From Oscillospiraceae bacterium (GTDB lineage: Bacteria > Bacillota > Clostridia > TANB77 > CAG-508): a stretch of 45,061 nt of DNA. Position 1 is the first letter of the stretch. Each line of letters starts with the position of its first letter. The stretch lies in NCBI GenBank assembly GCA_009785865.1, contig WQVL01000013.1, forward strand, positions 1 to 45,061, read 5' to 3'. Of the stretch, positions 1 through 10,056 are shown in pieces. The notes beneath the pieces are model-generated. The model had not been told where the DNA came from, did not search any database, and saw nothing but the letters and a program-made list of their open reading frames with translations. The position numbers were made by a program, and so were the translations under genes.

Positions 1-153
1 ATTGGTTGAGTCCTAAGGAAAAATATATAGAGTACATAAGTACATGAAGTACAGAAACAACATATTGGGTATTTCAAAGCCAGTATTTTCAATTAAGTGT
101 GACATATGTTTGACAAACCAACAAACTCATCTCTACAGCAAAACATTCTCCAC

Positions 154-182
154 TTGTTCTTTCTTTCTATCTATGCTATAAT
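154..182 (+). promoter_or_regulatory. Promoter of the DUF4364 gene
   Basis: A -35 box TTGTTC (154-159) and a perfect -10 box TATAAT (177-182) are separated by 17 bases. The ribosome site AGGAGA lies just before the ATG at 212. I recognise no gene in bases 1-150. Confidence 0.7.
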
Positions 183-211
183 CCAAGCAATACAAATTGT
201 GCAGGAGATAA

Positions 212-764
212 ATGAACATGAAATTAGCATCTGACAATAATACACTAGCTGAAAACAGAGCACTAATTCTATACATAATGAACAAAGTATCAAAGCCAAT
301 TAGCAATGATGCTCTTTTAAAGTTAGTTTTGTCTAGCTACAACATGAATTATTTTTATTTTCAGCAATTCTTATTAGATTTAATCGAAAACAAATATATA
401 ATAAGCTATAAAAAAGAGGACAGCGTACTTTATGAGTTAACAGTCGAGGGAGAAAAAACTTTAGAACTTGCAAAAGATTTAATTCCTGGTATTGTTAAAT
501 TTAAAGTAGATAATAACTTTAAGGAAGTTTTAACTAATATAGAAAATGAACTTTCTGTAACTTCAGATTTCATTCCAGAAAGTGAAAATAATTATAGTGT
601 TAAATGTAAAATAGTCGAAAACCGGGGCAGCTATATTTGAACTTACAACATTTGCTGGTTCTAGGAAACAGGCAAAAGCAATTTCAGAAAACTGGAACAA
701 CCATGCTGCAAAAATATATCCAGAGATTTTAGGAATTTTAACAAAAGAATATGAAAACAACTAA
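212..764 (+). CDS. DUF4364 family protein, contains one in-frame CGG
   Basis: About 183 residues if read through the frame break. The N-terminal half resembles a winged-helix module (ENRALILYIMNKV, PISNDALLKL), as in the Firmicute family DUF4364, whose function is unknown; a DNA-binding role is inference. The first frame would stop at 640. An in-frame CGG at 623-625 follows AAC; skipping its C gives N-G-A-A and continues into a typical DUF4364 end (FELTTFAGSRKQA, ending at TAA 762-764). It is monocistronic, with its own promoter and a shared terminator at 785-820. The start is fixed by AGGAGA six bases upstream. Confidence 0.8.
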
Positions 765-784
765 TATATAAAGATGTAAAAAAT

Positions 785-820
785 AAAAACGTTCTAGAGT
801 ATAACTTCTAGAACGTTTTT
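785..820. terminator. Bidirectional terminator between convergent genes
   Basis: The arms AAAAACGTTCTAGA and TTCTAGAACGTTTTT pair perfectly around a short loop. T-runs on both strands let it end the DUF4364 gene and the minus-strand mfd/TrmH transcript. Confidence 0.85.
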
Positions 821-831
821 ACTTTCCTTAT

Positions 832-1641
832 TTACTTTGTCTCTTTACTTGAACTCTTCGTAACTTTTTGCCTTACATACTCATATAGTACTACACTTGC
901 CGCTACTGCTGCATTTAAACTCTCAGTTCTCCCAAACATTGGAATCTTTGCTTTTTTATCTGCTAACTTTACTAACTCTGGCGACACACCATTAACTTCA
1001 TTTCCAATTATTATGGCCATTTTTTTGTATTCCACATCATAAATACTTTTATTTGTATCCAATGCAGTAACAACTATTTCTATCTTATTCTTTTTCAAGT
1101 CTTTTATTGTTTCAGTTAAATCTTCTGATTCTATTATATTTATTCTAAAAACCGCTCCCATTGTAGCTCTTACAACCTTTGGGTTATATACATCCACACA
1201 TATATCCGAAACAATTACTTGCGATAAGCCTACACTATCTAATGTTCTTAATATTGTTCCCATATTTCCTGGATCTTGAACTCCATCTAAAATTACTATT
1301 AGGTCTTCGTTATATTCTATTTTCTTTGTGTTTTGCATTTTTCCAATTACAGCTAATATTCCTTGAGGATTTTGAACATCACATATATGGTTGAAAACTT
1401 TTTCACTTACGTACAGACAATTATGTTTTGCTATTTCATAAAGATCTTTTGGCTCAAATCTTCCTGTCTCTGCACATTCATCACAAATAACAATAGTTCT
1501 TATATCTGCTTTTTCATCTATCGCTTCGCGGACCAGTTTCATTCCTTCTACGAAGAATTCCCCTTGTTTATCTCTGAATTTTTTATCCTTCAGCTTTCTT
1601 ATATGTTTAATTTGTTCATTATCTTTACTAGTTATAATCAT
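832..1641 (-). CDS. TrmH/SpoU-family RNA 2'-O-methyltransferase
   Basis: 269 residues, intact. Predicted to transfer a methyl group from S-adenosylmethionine to a ribose 2'-OH in rRNA or tRNA. The three SPOUT motifs are visible: LDGVQDPGNMGTILRT (about residues 113-128), IIIGNEVNGVSPEL (about 210-223) and IPMFGRTESLNAAVAAS (about 231-247). The N-terminal 90 residues form an RlmB-like substrate-binding domain (GEFFVEGMKLVREAI). Its ATG overlaps the mfd stop codon as ATGA, so the two are translationally coupled. Every CGG in the gene is out of phase, which makes it a good control for the CGG observation. The exact RNA target cannot be read from sequence. Confidence 0.9.
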   Translation of the reverse strand: MIITSKDNEQIKHIRKLKDKKFRDKQGEFFVEGMKLVREAIDEKADIRTIVICDECAETGRFEPKDLYEIAKHNCLYVSEKVFNHICDVQNPQGILAVIGKMQNTKKIEYNEDLIVILDGVQDPGNMGTILRTLDSVGLSQVIVSDICVDVYNPKVVRATMGAVFRINIIESEDLTETIKDLKKNKIEIVVTALDTNKSIYDVEYKKMAIIIGNEVNGVSPELVKLADKKAKIPMFGRTESLNAAVAASVVLYEYVRQKVTKSSSKETK

Positions 1642-4600
1642 CTTAGTATCTCCTTAATTTCTTCTATAACATCTTCTGATTCCTGTACCTTGTACGTCAT
1701 ATATGGTTTAATTCCCGAAGAAAATTTAATCCTATTTTTATACTTCTTCACCAATTTATCAATATCTAAAGTAAATATTTCTGGTTCAAAATTAAACACT
1801 ATATTATTTTGCTTTTGATTCACTTTGGTTATACCTATATTCTTACACATTTCTTTAATTTCTGCAATGGCTATTAAATTTTTTACTTCTGTTGGCATTT
1901 TTCCATATCTATCTGATATATCTTCTATAACATTTTTAATGTCTTCTTCTGTTCTACATAGTGCAATATTTTGGTACACTTCTATCTTTTGCTCTTTGTT
2001 CTCTATATATTCATCTGGTATATAACTAGAAGCTTTAATATCAATCACAATCTCTGGTTCTTCTTTTGGAATTTCTTCACCTTTAATTTCTTTTACAACT
2101 TCATCCAGAAGTTTACAATAAGTATCATATCCAACTTGGTCCATGTGTCCATGTTGCATTTCTCCAAGCAAACTTCCAGCTCCTCTAATCTCTAAGTCCC
2201 TCATTGCAATTTTAAATCCTGATCCAAACTCCGTGAATTCTTTTATAGCTCTTAACCTTTTATCTGCTACTTCAGTAATTAGTTTGTCTCTTTTATATGT
2301 TATGTATGCATATGCTTGGTTATTGCTTCTTCCTACTCTTCCTCTTATTTGATACAATTGCGCCAGTCCTAATCTATCTGCGTTCTCCACTATTATAGTA
2401 TTCGCATTTGGTATATCTATTCCAGATTCTAAAATTGTTGTACATATTAAAACATCTAGTTCCTTGTTTATAAAACTAAGCATAACATCTTCAAGCTCTT
2501 TTCCTGACATTTTTCCGATGCGCAATACCTACTTTTGCTTCTGGAATGTTATTCGAAATCTCTTCTGCTTTTTTGAGTATATCTTCTACTTTATTGTATA
2601 AATAAAATACTTGGCCTTCTCTTTCTAGTTCTCTAGTTATAGCTTCTTTTATTACTTCAATATCATACTCTAACACATAAGTCTTCACTTCTCTTCTATC
2701 TTGCGGTGGTTCATATAAACATGACATATCACGGATACCAACTATAGACATATGTAAAGTTCGTGGTATTGGTGTAGCAGTCATCGTTAGTACATCTACA
2801 TCTGCTTTCAGCCTTTTAATCTTTTCTTTATCTTTAACTCCAAACCTATGCTCCTCATCTACAACCAATAGTCCTAAGTTTTTAAATTCCACATCACCAC
2901 TCAATATTCTATGTGTACCTATAACAACATCAACGTGACCGAAGCTTTATCTTTTTAATAATCTCACTTTGCTCTTTTTTAGACCTAAATCTATTCAAGA
3001 GTTCAACAGTAATCGGATAATCTTTCATCCTTTGCTTAAATTCTTCGTATTGCTGTCCTGCCAAAATTGTTGTTGGTACTAAATATGCTACTTGTTTTTG
3101 ATCCATACATGCCTTAAATGCTCCCCTAATTGCAACTTCAGTTTTGCCATATCCTACGTCACCACAAAGTAGTCTATCCATTGGCTTCACAGCTTCCATA
3201 TCTTGTTTTATCTCTTCACTTGCTCTTAATTGATCATCTGTTTCTGTATATTCAAAACGCTCCTCAAACTCCTTCTGCCATGGCGTATCTTTTGAGAAAC
3301 TAAATCCTTGCAATTTCCCCCTTTTGGCATACAGCTCTATTAAATCTCTTGCTACTTCTTTAAGATTACTTTTAACCTTCTGCTTCGCATTTTCCCATTC
3401 TTTGCTTCCAAGTCTGTTTACCTTTGGAACTCTATCTCCTGCTCCTATATACTTTCTTATATTATCTAAATTGTTTGTTGGGATATATAGAATATCTTCT
3501 CCTCTATATCTTATTTTTATATAATCTTTACTAATTCCCTCTGACTTAATAGTGTTTACTCCTATAAACTGACCTATACCATTTGTTCTATGGACTATAT
3601 AGTCACCTATTTTTAAATCAGAAAATATTATAGTCTCTCCTTGCTTAAACTCTGATTTAAATAATTTTCTTTTAGGCCCCGAAGTTTTAAAAATATCGAC
3701 CGCCGATATAACTAGCAGGTTAAAATCATAACATTCAAAACCAGTTGATATAGTACCATCTGATATTATTACATTTTCTTTATATCCTTTTAACAGAGAA
3801 ATAATCTTTTTGCTGTTTTCTTTACTCCCTGTCAATATCACTACTGTTTTCTCAGCTGTCGCATCTTTGATACCTACAGATGAGTTATGCTTTACGTATT
3901 TCTTTGCTTTAGCTGCCTCTTCCACTTCCTGTAACAGTAGATCCATTGAACTACGAAAAAAGTTAACCTCCCTATAGCTAAAGCTATATCCGTTTCTTTT
4001 CGCATGCATACTTTGGACACTTCCAAACCCTATATCTTGTCTTTCTAAATATATAGTTTGAATATTTTTGATATTCCCGTGAAAACTTCACAAAATCATC
4101 TAAGTTAGTTAGCGCTTGTGGCACTATTCTTTTCTTCTCTATCAGCGAAGTAATAACATTTTGATTATCCTTTAAAATGTTTTCTGATCTTGCTTTTACT
4201 TTGGCTTCTTCATCGATAAATATAATATAATCATCTTTTATATAATCTATTATTGTACTTGGATTCTCATAAAAACTACTAAAATATTTGTCCACTTTAC
4301 TTAAGTAGTTTCCTTCTTTGATAGATTCAATATCTTCAAAACTGGAGTCAATCTCCATACCAGCATCTGTAATTTTACTCAGGGTGTTCTCTAATGTATC
4401 CTCTAATACAAATTCTGTTGCTGGATATATTTCTATCTTTTCTAGTGTCTCAGTTGACCTTTGTGATAACACATCAAAATATCTTATACTATCTATTTCG
4501 TCTCCCCAAAGTTCAATTCTTACTCCTTTTGTACTAGAGATAGCAATATCAATAATTCCTCCTCTTATACTAAACTGAGAGCTAGCTTCTACTATTTCTA

Positions 4601-5087
4601 CTCTTTCATATCCCAAAGATATTAACTGCTCTTTAGCTTCTTCTAATCCTAAAGTTTCTCCCGTGTTTAACTTTATAATATTTTTGTATAAGCTGTTCTC
4701 AGAAATTATTTTCTGCATCACAGCTTCTATTGTTGTTACAACTATCTTCGCCTTTTTATTATGGATTCTATTTAAACAAGATATTCTTTTATTTTTAATA
4801 TCGCCACTTTCTGCTAAATAGTCATATGCAAGTATTTCTCTTCTTGGAAAATAGTCTATTTGCGTCTGGAAATAGCTAAGGTCAGAAACAAGCTTTTTAG
4901 CCTGAACTTCATTATATGTAATTATACAAACTGGTTTCTCACTATAGAAATAAGTTGAATACGCAAAATGAACCTTACCACTATCTGTAAGGCCTGACAA
5001 CATTATTGGGCTAACTCCAGATTTAACATCATTTATGTAACTGTTAAACTTTTTAAAGTTAGGTAATATTTTTATAATCTCGTCCAT
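1638..5087 (-). CDS. mfd: Transcription-repair coupling factor Mfd, three in-frame CGG
   Basis: The ATP-driven translocase that removes stalled RNA polymerase and recruits UvrA. Reading through three breaks gives about 1148 residues, a normal Mfd length. Order: N-terminal UvrB-like region (DYFPRREILAYDYL), RNA polymerase-interacting domain (GDYIVHRTNGIGQFIGV), helicase motif I GDVGYGKTEVA, motif II DEEH, motif III TMTATPIPRT, motif VI RGRVGRS, and the TRCF C-terminal domain. In-frame CGG codons lie at 4077-4079 (after TCA), 2939-2941 (after CTT) and 2515-2517 (after CAT). Skipping each C gives S-G-N, L-G-H-V-D and A-H-G-K-M. The last matches the conserved H-G of the family, where arginine would not fit. 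The distances between breaks are whole codons. Confidence 0.93.
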
Positions 5088-5251
5088 CTAGATTTCCTTC
5101 CTTAAGTATCATATATATGCTTATTTGCTTACTACTATGAATTTTTGTGTATTATTCAAGTAAGCGTTTCAATAGGCTTATTATTATACAATATTTTTTT
5201 AAAAAAATATATATGTCTCATGAATTTAATACTCTTATATATCACTTGTTC

Positions 5252-5300
5252 AGAAATCAAATATGAACGCTCAGAATAAGAGCGCTCATATTTGATTTCT
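5252..5300 (-). terminator. Terminator after the toxin-antitoxin pair
   Basis: A long inverted repeat, AGAAATCAAATATGA plus GCTC on one side and GAGC plus TCATATTTGATTTCT on the other, begins at the toxin stop codon. It separates the toxin-antitoxin transcript from mfd. The 150 bases between it and mfd are AT-rich, with no clear gene. Confidence 0.75.
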
Positions 5301-5571
5301 ACATGTTAAACAATTCACTATGTGAGCCTGTACGAGTTAATGATAATATTAATTTTGATTTTTCTATTTTATAAATAAGTAACCAGTCCGGTTCAACATG
5401 GCACTCTCTATAACCAATATAATTTCCATTTAATTTATGATCTCTATATTTCTTATCTAACGCTTCTCCATTAGCAAGTGTAGTGATAACTTTTTGAAGT
5501 TTGCCCATATCTACCCCTTGCTTTGTTAGGCTTTTACGATCTTTCTTAAAAATAGTAGTTTCTATAATCAT
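5299..5571 (-). CDS. YafQ-type toxin (mRNA interferase, RelE fold)
   Basis: 90 residues. Predicted ribosome-dependent endoribonuclease of a type II toxin-antitoxin pair. The YafQ signature is clear: DHKLNGNY (about residues 43-50), ECHVEPDWLLIY (about 55-66) and TGSHSELF near the C-terminus, including the histidines and aspartate implicated in catalysis in this family. The ATG at 5571 gives the usual family length; a longer upstream extension in the same frame would run into the antitoxin gene and is rejected. It lies 10 bases after the antitoxin gene, in the usual antitoxin-first order. No in-frame CGG. Confidence 0.88.
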   Translation of the reverse strand: MIIETTIFKKDRKSLTKQGVDMGKLQKVITTLANGEALDKKYRDHKLNGNYIGYRECHVEPDWLLIYKIEKSKLILSLTRTGSHSELFNM

Positions 5572-5581
5572 ATACTTTGTA

Positions 5582-5881
5582 CTATTCACAAGAATATTCC
5601 TCCGAATCTTCCGCTGCCCAACTATCAAATAAATCTTCAGTAGAATTAAAACTCTTAGTCTTAATTTTTCCTTCCAAAATGTCTTCTGACTCTTGCATCG
5701 CCTTAATAGTTCTTTCATTCGGATTATGCCTAACATCAAAAGGAAATCCATGTACCAATATAGATTTATGAAGAAATACATTAATAGCTTCACTAAGATT
5801 TAACCCAAGAGTGGCAAAAGTACTTTCTGCCTTGGATTTAATTTTTGGGTCTAAACGTATATTGTAATTTGCAGATTTCAT
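5582..5881 (-). CDS. RelB/DinJ-type antitoxin
   Basis: 99 residues from the chosen ATG. The N-terminus NYNIRLDPKIKSKAE is a ribbon-helix-helix DNA-binding segment typical of RelB/DinJ (dimer, binds its own promoter). LGLNLSEAINVFLHKS is the following helix, and the acidic tail (DSWAAEDSEEYS) would wrap the toxin. An ATG nine bases upstream sits too close to the AAGGGG ribosome site, so 5881 is preferred. A strong promoter lies directly upstream. The pair is an accessory module and has no in-frame CGG. Confidence 0.85.
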   Translation of the reverse strand: MKSANYNIRLDPKIKSKAESTFATLGLNLSEAINVFLHKSILVHGFPFDVRHNPNERTIKAMQESEDILEGKIKTKSFNSTEDLFDSWAAEDSEEYSCE

Positions 5882-5904
5882 ATTTTTCATCCCCTTATTT
5901 ATAC

Positions 5905-5933
5905 ATCGTAACACAAAGTATATGCAATGTCAA
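5905..5933 (-). promoter_or_regulatory. Promoter of the toxin-antitoxin operon
   Basis: On the minus strand, TTGACA (5928-5933) and TACGAT (5905-5910) are separated by 17 bases, and AAGGGG follows before the antitoxin start. The antitoxin probably represses here; I see no clear operator palindrome. Confidence 0.7.
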
Positions 5934-5972
5934 TACAATGTTTGAGCGAAACAGGATGTCTTGCTTCCACTA

Positions 5973-6882
5973 TTATATATCCTTAAATCCTTCCCCAAGA
6001 ACCTCTCTTGCATTTGATATAACTATAAACGCATTTGGGTCTATTCCTCTTACTATCTTTCGCACATCCGCAATCTCTCCTCTAGCCACTACACAAAGTA
6101 ATATTTCTTTTTCTTCTTTCTTATACATACCTTTCCCATAAAAAGCTGTTATTCCTCTTCTGAGTTCTTTTCCTATTTTTCTAGCTATTTCATTATGTTT
6201 CGGTGAAATTATAAATACCATCTTTGAAAAATCAAATCCTTCGAAAAGTATATCTAATATTTTCCCTACCACAAATATCGATACTACTGAATATAGAGCA
6301 ACTTCTATTTCCGCAAAAAACAATGTATTTAACCCAATTACTACTGCGTCAAACATTACCATCATAGAACCAGTTCTTCTTTCTGGTTTAAATAGTTTCA
6401 CTATGTTAGCTAATAAATCTGTTCCTCCGCGTTGAAGCTCTTGCTTTAAAGATTACAGCCGTTCCTGCTCCTGACATAATTCCACCATAAATCGATGCAA
6501 GCAACCTATCTTCCGTCAGTGGTTGTAAGACTGCAAATATACTAAGTAGCACAGATAGTATCACCGTACCAAATAACGCGCCTAAAAAATACTTCCTACC
6601 ACCTTTTATAAATACTACTATAAAAAGTGGTATATTAAGTACAATTACTGAAAGTCCTACTGGAATATTAAGAAAATAGTATAGAATTGTTGCAATCCCA
6701 GAAAATCCTCCTGTAGATATTTGATTTGGAAGCAAAAAAAACATAACCGCTGCACTTATCAAAGCCGCACCAATTATTATTTGAATTGTTTGAGCAGTAA
6801 TTCTCTTAGTATACACAAGAGTTCTTAACAATCTAACTTTCATACTACTATTATGCATCTTTTTACATTTTTTATTACGCAA
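5973..6882 (-). CDS. YitT-family membrane protein with DUF2179 domain, one in-frame CGG
   Basis: About 302 residues after joining. The N-terminal part has several hydrophobic segments (IIIGAALISAAVMFFLLPNQ, GLSVIVLNIPLFIVVFI) with the YitT hallmark ISTGGFSGIATILYY. The C-terminal about 80 residues form the soluble DUF2179 domain (KMVFIISPKHNEIARKIG, REVLGEGF). The transport substrate is unknown. The first frame ends after KARAST; the in-frame CGG at 6427-6429 (after ACG), with its C skipped, gives A-S-T-G-G-T-D, the conserved GGTD of the family. The start is uncertain: a TTG at 6882 or internal ATG codons. Confidence 0.85.
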
Positions 6883-7013
6883 AATTTCTTCTTTGTGTTC
6901 GACTTCAGTAACAAGATTTGAGTTGCTACAAAGAAATTTCTATGTTTGTTTTTGTTGTTTTGTATTGACGCGTTTCCGCTTTTATCATATATTGTTGTCT
7001 TTGGAATAACAAA

Positions 7014-7050
7014 AAAATAACCCCCTGTCGCCATAGGTTAGGTTATTTTT
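7014..7050. terminator. Hairpin, probable end of the rnc/radical SAM transcript
   Basis: AAAATAACC (7014-7022) pairs with GGTTATTTT (7041-7049), with A/T tracts on both sides. It lies between the radical SAM gene and the YitT gene. A second small stem, AGTGG-CAAA-CCACT, follows near 7060. Confidence 0.5.
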
Positions 7051-7093
7051 AAAGCTCTACAGTGGCAAACCACTTTTGCGGTTACCAATTATC

Positions 7094-8141
7094 TTAATTA
7101 TCATATGTCTGCAAAATCTTCATCTCAAACTTTCCCGGTCTTATGTATTTGTTTTCTTTGATTTTGACATCAACATCATATAGCTCTTTCAGCTTATCAA
7201 TATTCTCTTTCTTATGCCCTACTACATTGCTAACATTAACTGGATTAATCTCTATTTCAATTTCTCTTACTTTAACATTATACTTCTTTATTTTCTCTAA
7301 TATACTGTCATACCAAATGCTATCTTCTACTAATTGACCAAATGCTTCATGGTATGGTCCTGCTACTACATCACTTTTGCTGTTTTTCATTGGATCAGAA
7401 ATTACATCTGAACTTTGTAGCCCCATTCTTATGACATTGATCTTTTTTGATGTAAAGTAATAGAATACTTCTTTACATCTTTCAACTGCTTGATTTAAGG
7501 TAAGAGGCACATATTCACCTTTTTCATACTCTTTCTCAAGTTCCGTATTTTTCACAACTAGAACCGGGTATATCCTTACAATCTTGGGTTTTAGCTTTGC
7601 TAAATCTTTTGCTGTATTTATCTCATCTATTCTTGTGCTTTCAGGAAGACCGATCATCATTTGATGTCCCAAATTAAATTTACGCTTTTTAATAAGTTTA
7701 GAAGCTTTTTTTACATCTTCAAATGTGTGTCCTCTCTTACACTGCTTCAATATGTAATCATTTGTGGACTGAACTCCGAAGCTCTATAGTTTTTACACCA
7801 TACTTTTTAAGCATTTTTAGGATATTTTTATTAATATAATCCGGTCTTGTAGAAATCCTTATGCTATCTATTTGTTTATTCTTTATATACTCATTTGCTA
7901 CTTCTAATAACTCTTCTTGCTTCTTCAGTTCAATTCCTGTAAAACTTCCTCCGAAAAAAGCAATTTCTTTATAGCTATATGGATCTTTAAAGCTTCTCAA
8001 ATATTCGTCTATAGTATCCCTTACTTCCTTAGTCGTTAACTTTTTTGATTGTCCACTTATACTTTTTTGATTACAAAAAGTACATTCGTTCAAACATCCT
8101 TGATGTGGTACAAATATTGGTATTATATAATTGTTCTGCAT
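7094..8141 (-). CDS. Radical SAM protein (Elp3-like), one in-frame CGG
   Basis: About 348 residues. The radical SAM cluster motif CLNECTFC (about residues 16-23, CxxxCxxC) binds a 4Fe-4S cluster that cleaves S-adenosylmethionine. FFGGSFTGI (about 64-72) is the GGE-like SAM-binding segment. The tail EIEINPVNVSNVVGHKKEN resembles clostridial Elp3-type proteins; the substrate is unknown. The first frame ends in KTIEL-RSSVHK. The in-frame CGG at 7776-7778 (after CTT), with its C skipped, gives I-E-L-G-V-Q-S, the invariant ELGVQS motif of radical SAM enzymes. This is one of the clearest cases that glycine and not arginine is inserted. Confidence 0.87.
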
Positions 8142-8173
8142 TCTACTTTCTCCTTTTGCTCAGCTTATTACGC

Positions 8174-8847
8174 TTATAATTTTTCTATCGCACACTTTGC
8201 CGCTTCCATTTCTGCCGCTTTTTTAGTATGTCCTTGCCCTTCAGCCATTTTTTTACCATCACATTCAACTTCTACAGTAAATCGTTTGTCGTGATCTGGT
8301 CCAATTTCTTCTATAACAGTATACTTTATTAATACACTTCCGCTTTTTTTGTAGTTCTTCTTGAAGCACTGTCTTATAGTCCTTGAGTCCTACACTTCTG
8401 CTTGCAATATCTATTGATTCTTTAAGATTTCGTATGATGAATTTCTCTGCTTCTTCCAAATTAGAATCCTTATATATTGCGCTAATAGTTGCTTCTATGC
8501 TATCCGCTAAAATTGCTGGCTTCTTGCTTCCTCCACTATTCATCTCACTCTTACCAAGATACAGAAAATCACTAAAATTATGCTTGCATGCAAGTTTGTA
8601 AAGACTACTCTCACAAACAACTGTGGCTCTAACTTTAGTCATTTCCCCTTCTTTAAGATTTGTATAATTATCATATAGATATTTGCTAACTACAAATTCT
8701 AGTATACTATCACCAAGAAATTCTAACCTTTCATTACTACAAACTTTGTTCTCATTTGCATGTGAAGTATGTGTAAGCGCTTGCTTAATTAATTCTTTAT
8801 TCTTAAACACATATCCGTATACTTTTTTCTAATGTATCTAATTCCAA
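8174..8847 (-). CDS. rnc: Ribonuclease III, two in-frame CGG
   Basis: About 223 residues after two skips. Cuts double-stranded RNA in rRNA and mRNA processing. The catalytic signature NERLEFLGDSILEFVVS and a downstream DSIEATISA (second acidic site) are present, and the double-stranded RNA-binding domain ends in AEGQGHTKKAAEMEAAK. The first CGG (8815-8817, after ATA) lies only ten codons from the start and reads K-S-I-G-Y-V-F-K-N-K; the second (8340-8342, after AAG) gives Q-K-K-G-S-V-L-I-K-Y. Without the first skip translation would stop within 15 codons. The start is a TTG at 8847, after an in-frame stop and a GGGGG ribosome site. It sits in the dcw transcript, after murG. Confidence 0.92.
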
Positions 8848-8898
8848 CTCTTATTACCCCCTTCCCTCAATTTTTTTGTTCTTTACTCTTTCATAATC

Positions 8899-10017
8899 TT
8901 ACTTATTCTTTTTGGATAATCTCACTATTTCCTCATATATTATATCTAATGTATTTGGAACTGCAATTTTTTTCGCATTTTCTCCCATTAACTTTAGTTT
9001 CTCTGGATTTCCAAACATATCCCTTATAGTTTTCGACAATGTATCTACATCTAAATCTTTATCTAATATTATTTTTGCTGCACCTACATTCTTGAGTACC
9101 TTTGCATTATACTCTTGATGGTTTTCTGTAGCAAATGGGAAAGGTACAAATATTGCTGGCTTTCCAGCCATAGCTACTTCAGTTATTGTCATAGCCCCGC
9201 TTCTTGAAACTACTATATCTGAAACTCCCATTACTTCTTCCATATTATGAATGTATGGAAATATCTTTGTATTCTGTATGTTGTTTATATTAATATCCTT
9301 ACTTGATAACTCTTCTTTAACTATATCATATTGCTTTGGTCCACATGCCCATATTAATTGATACTCTTCATTTAACTTTTTGCTTATAATTTCCATTAAA
9401 GTTTCATTAATAGTTTTCGCTCCTTGACTTCCTCCAAACACTAAAACTATTGGTAAATCATTCTTTACTCCTAATTCTTGTTTGATTTGTGTACGATTAA
9501 GTGCTGCTCCAGAAACAATTTTTGTAGGATTTCCTGTCACAACGATTTTGTTAGCTTTAGGAAGTCTCCCTCTTGCTTCTTTAAACCCTACCAGTACTGT
9601 ATCTACCTTTTTAGATAATAGTTTCACAGCCACACCAGGAAAAGCATTGCTTTCATGTACCGTAGTTGGAATCTTATTTTTTGCAGCAGCTAAAAGCACA
9701 GGGCCACAAATATATCCTCCTGTTCCAATAACAATGTCTGGATTTATTTCTTTTATAATCTTTTTTGCCTCTCCTAATCCTTTAAATGTTTTAAGCATAT
9801 TCCTAAAATTCTGAATACTTATTTTTCTGCTTATCCCATATGCTTCTATCGTCCTTAAACTATACCCTGCTCGAGGAACCAAATCATTTTCTAATCCTCT
9901 AGTCGTTCCAATAAAAGTAATCTCAGCATTTTTATTTTCCTTTTTTATTTTATTCGCAATTGCTATACCAGGATTAATATGTCCACCTGTTCCTGCTGCC
10001 GCTATAATTACTTTCAT
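8899..10017 (-). CDS. murG: MurG, lipid II-forming GlcNAc transferase
   Basis: 372 residues, intact. Transfers N-acetylglucosamine from UDP-GlcNAc to lipid I at the inner face of the membrane. The N-terminal AAAGTGGHINPGIAIA loop (about residues 6-21), GGYICGPVLLAA, the VFGGSQGAK loop and the UDP-binding region (VSRSGAMTITEVAMAGKPA, FPFATENHQEYNA) are all present. The ATG at 10017 follows GGAGGGA at good spacing; a longer frame from an upstream ATG would contain a CGG just before this start, so that extension is rejected. All CGG triplets inside the gene are out of phase. Confidence 0.95.
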   Translation of the reverse strand: MKVIIAAAGTGGHINPGIAIANKIKKENKNAEITFIGTTRGLENDLVPRAGYSLRTIEAYGISRKISIQNFRNMLKTFKGLGEAKKIIKEINPDIVIGTGGYICGPVLLAAAKNKIPTTVHESNAFPGVAVKLLSKKVDTVLVGFKEARGRLPKANKIVVTGNPTKIVSGAALNRTQIKQELGVKNDLPIVLVFGGSQGAKTINETLMEIISKKLNEEYQLIWACGPKQYDIVKEELSSKDININNIQNTKIFPYIHNMEEVMGVSDIVVSRSGAMTITEVAMAGKPAIFVPFPFATENHQEYNAKVLKNVGAAKIILDKDLDVDTLSKTIRDMFGNPEKLKLMGENAKKIAVPNTLDIIYEEIVRLSKKNK

Positions 10018-10056
10018 CCGTTCCCTCCTCATTTCTCTTGTCTCTATATTTACATC

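Noticed and set aside
6965-6993. Plus-strand promoter TTGACG-17-TATATT between the YitT and radical SAM genes
   Set aside because: It points into genes on the opposite strand and only about 50 bases precede a terminator hairpin; no plus-strand gene follows.
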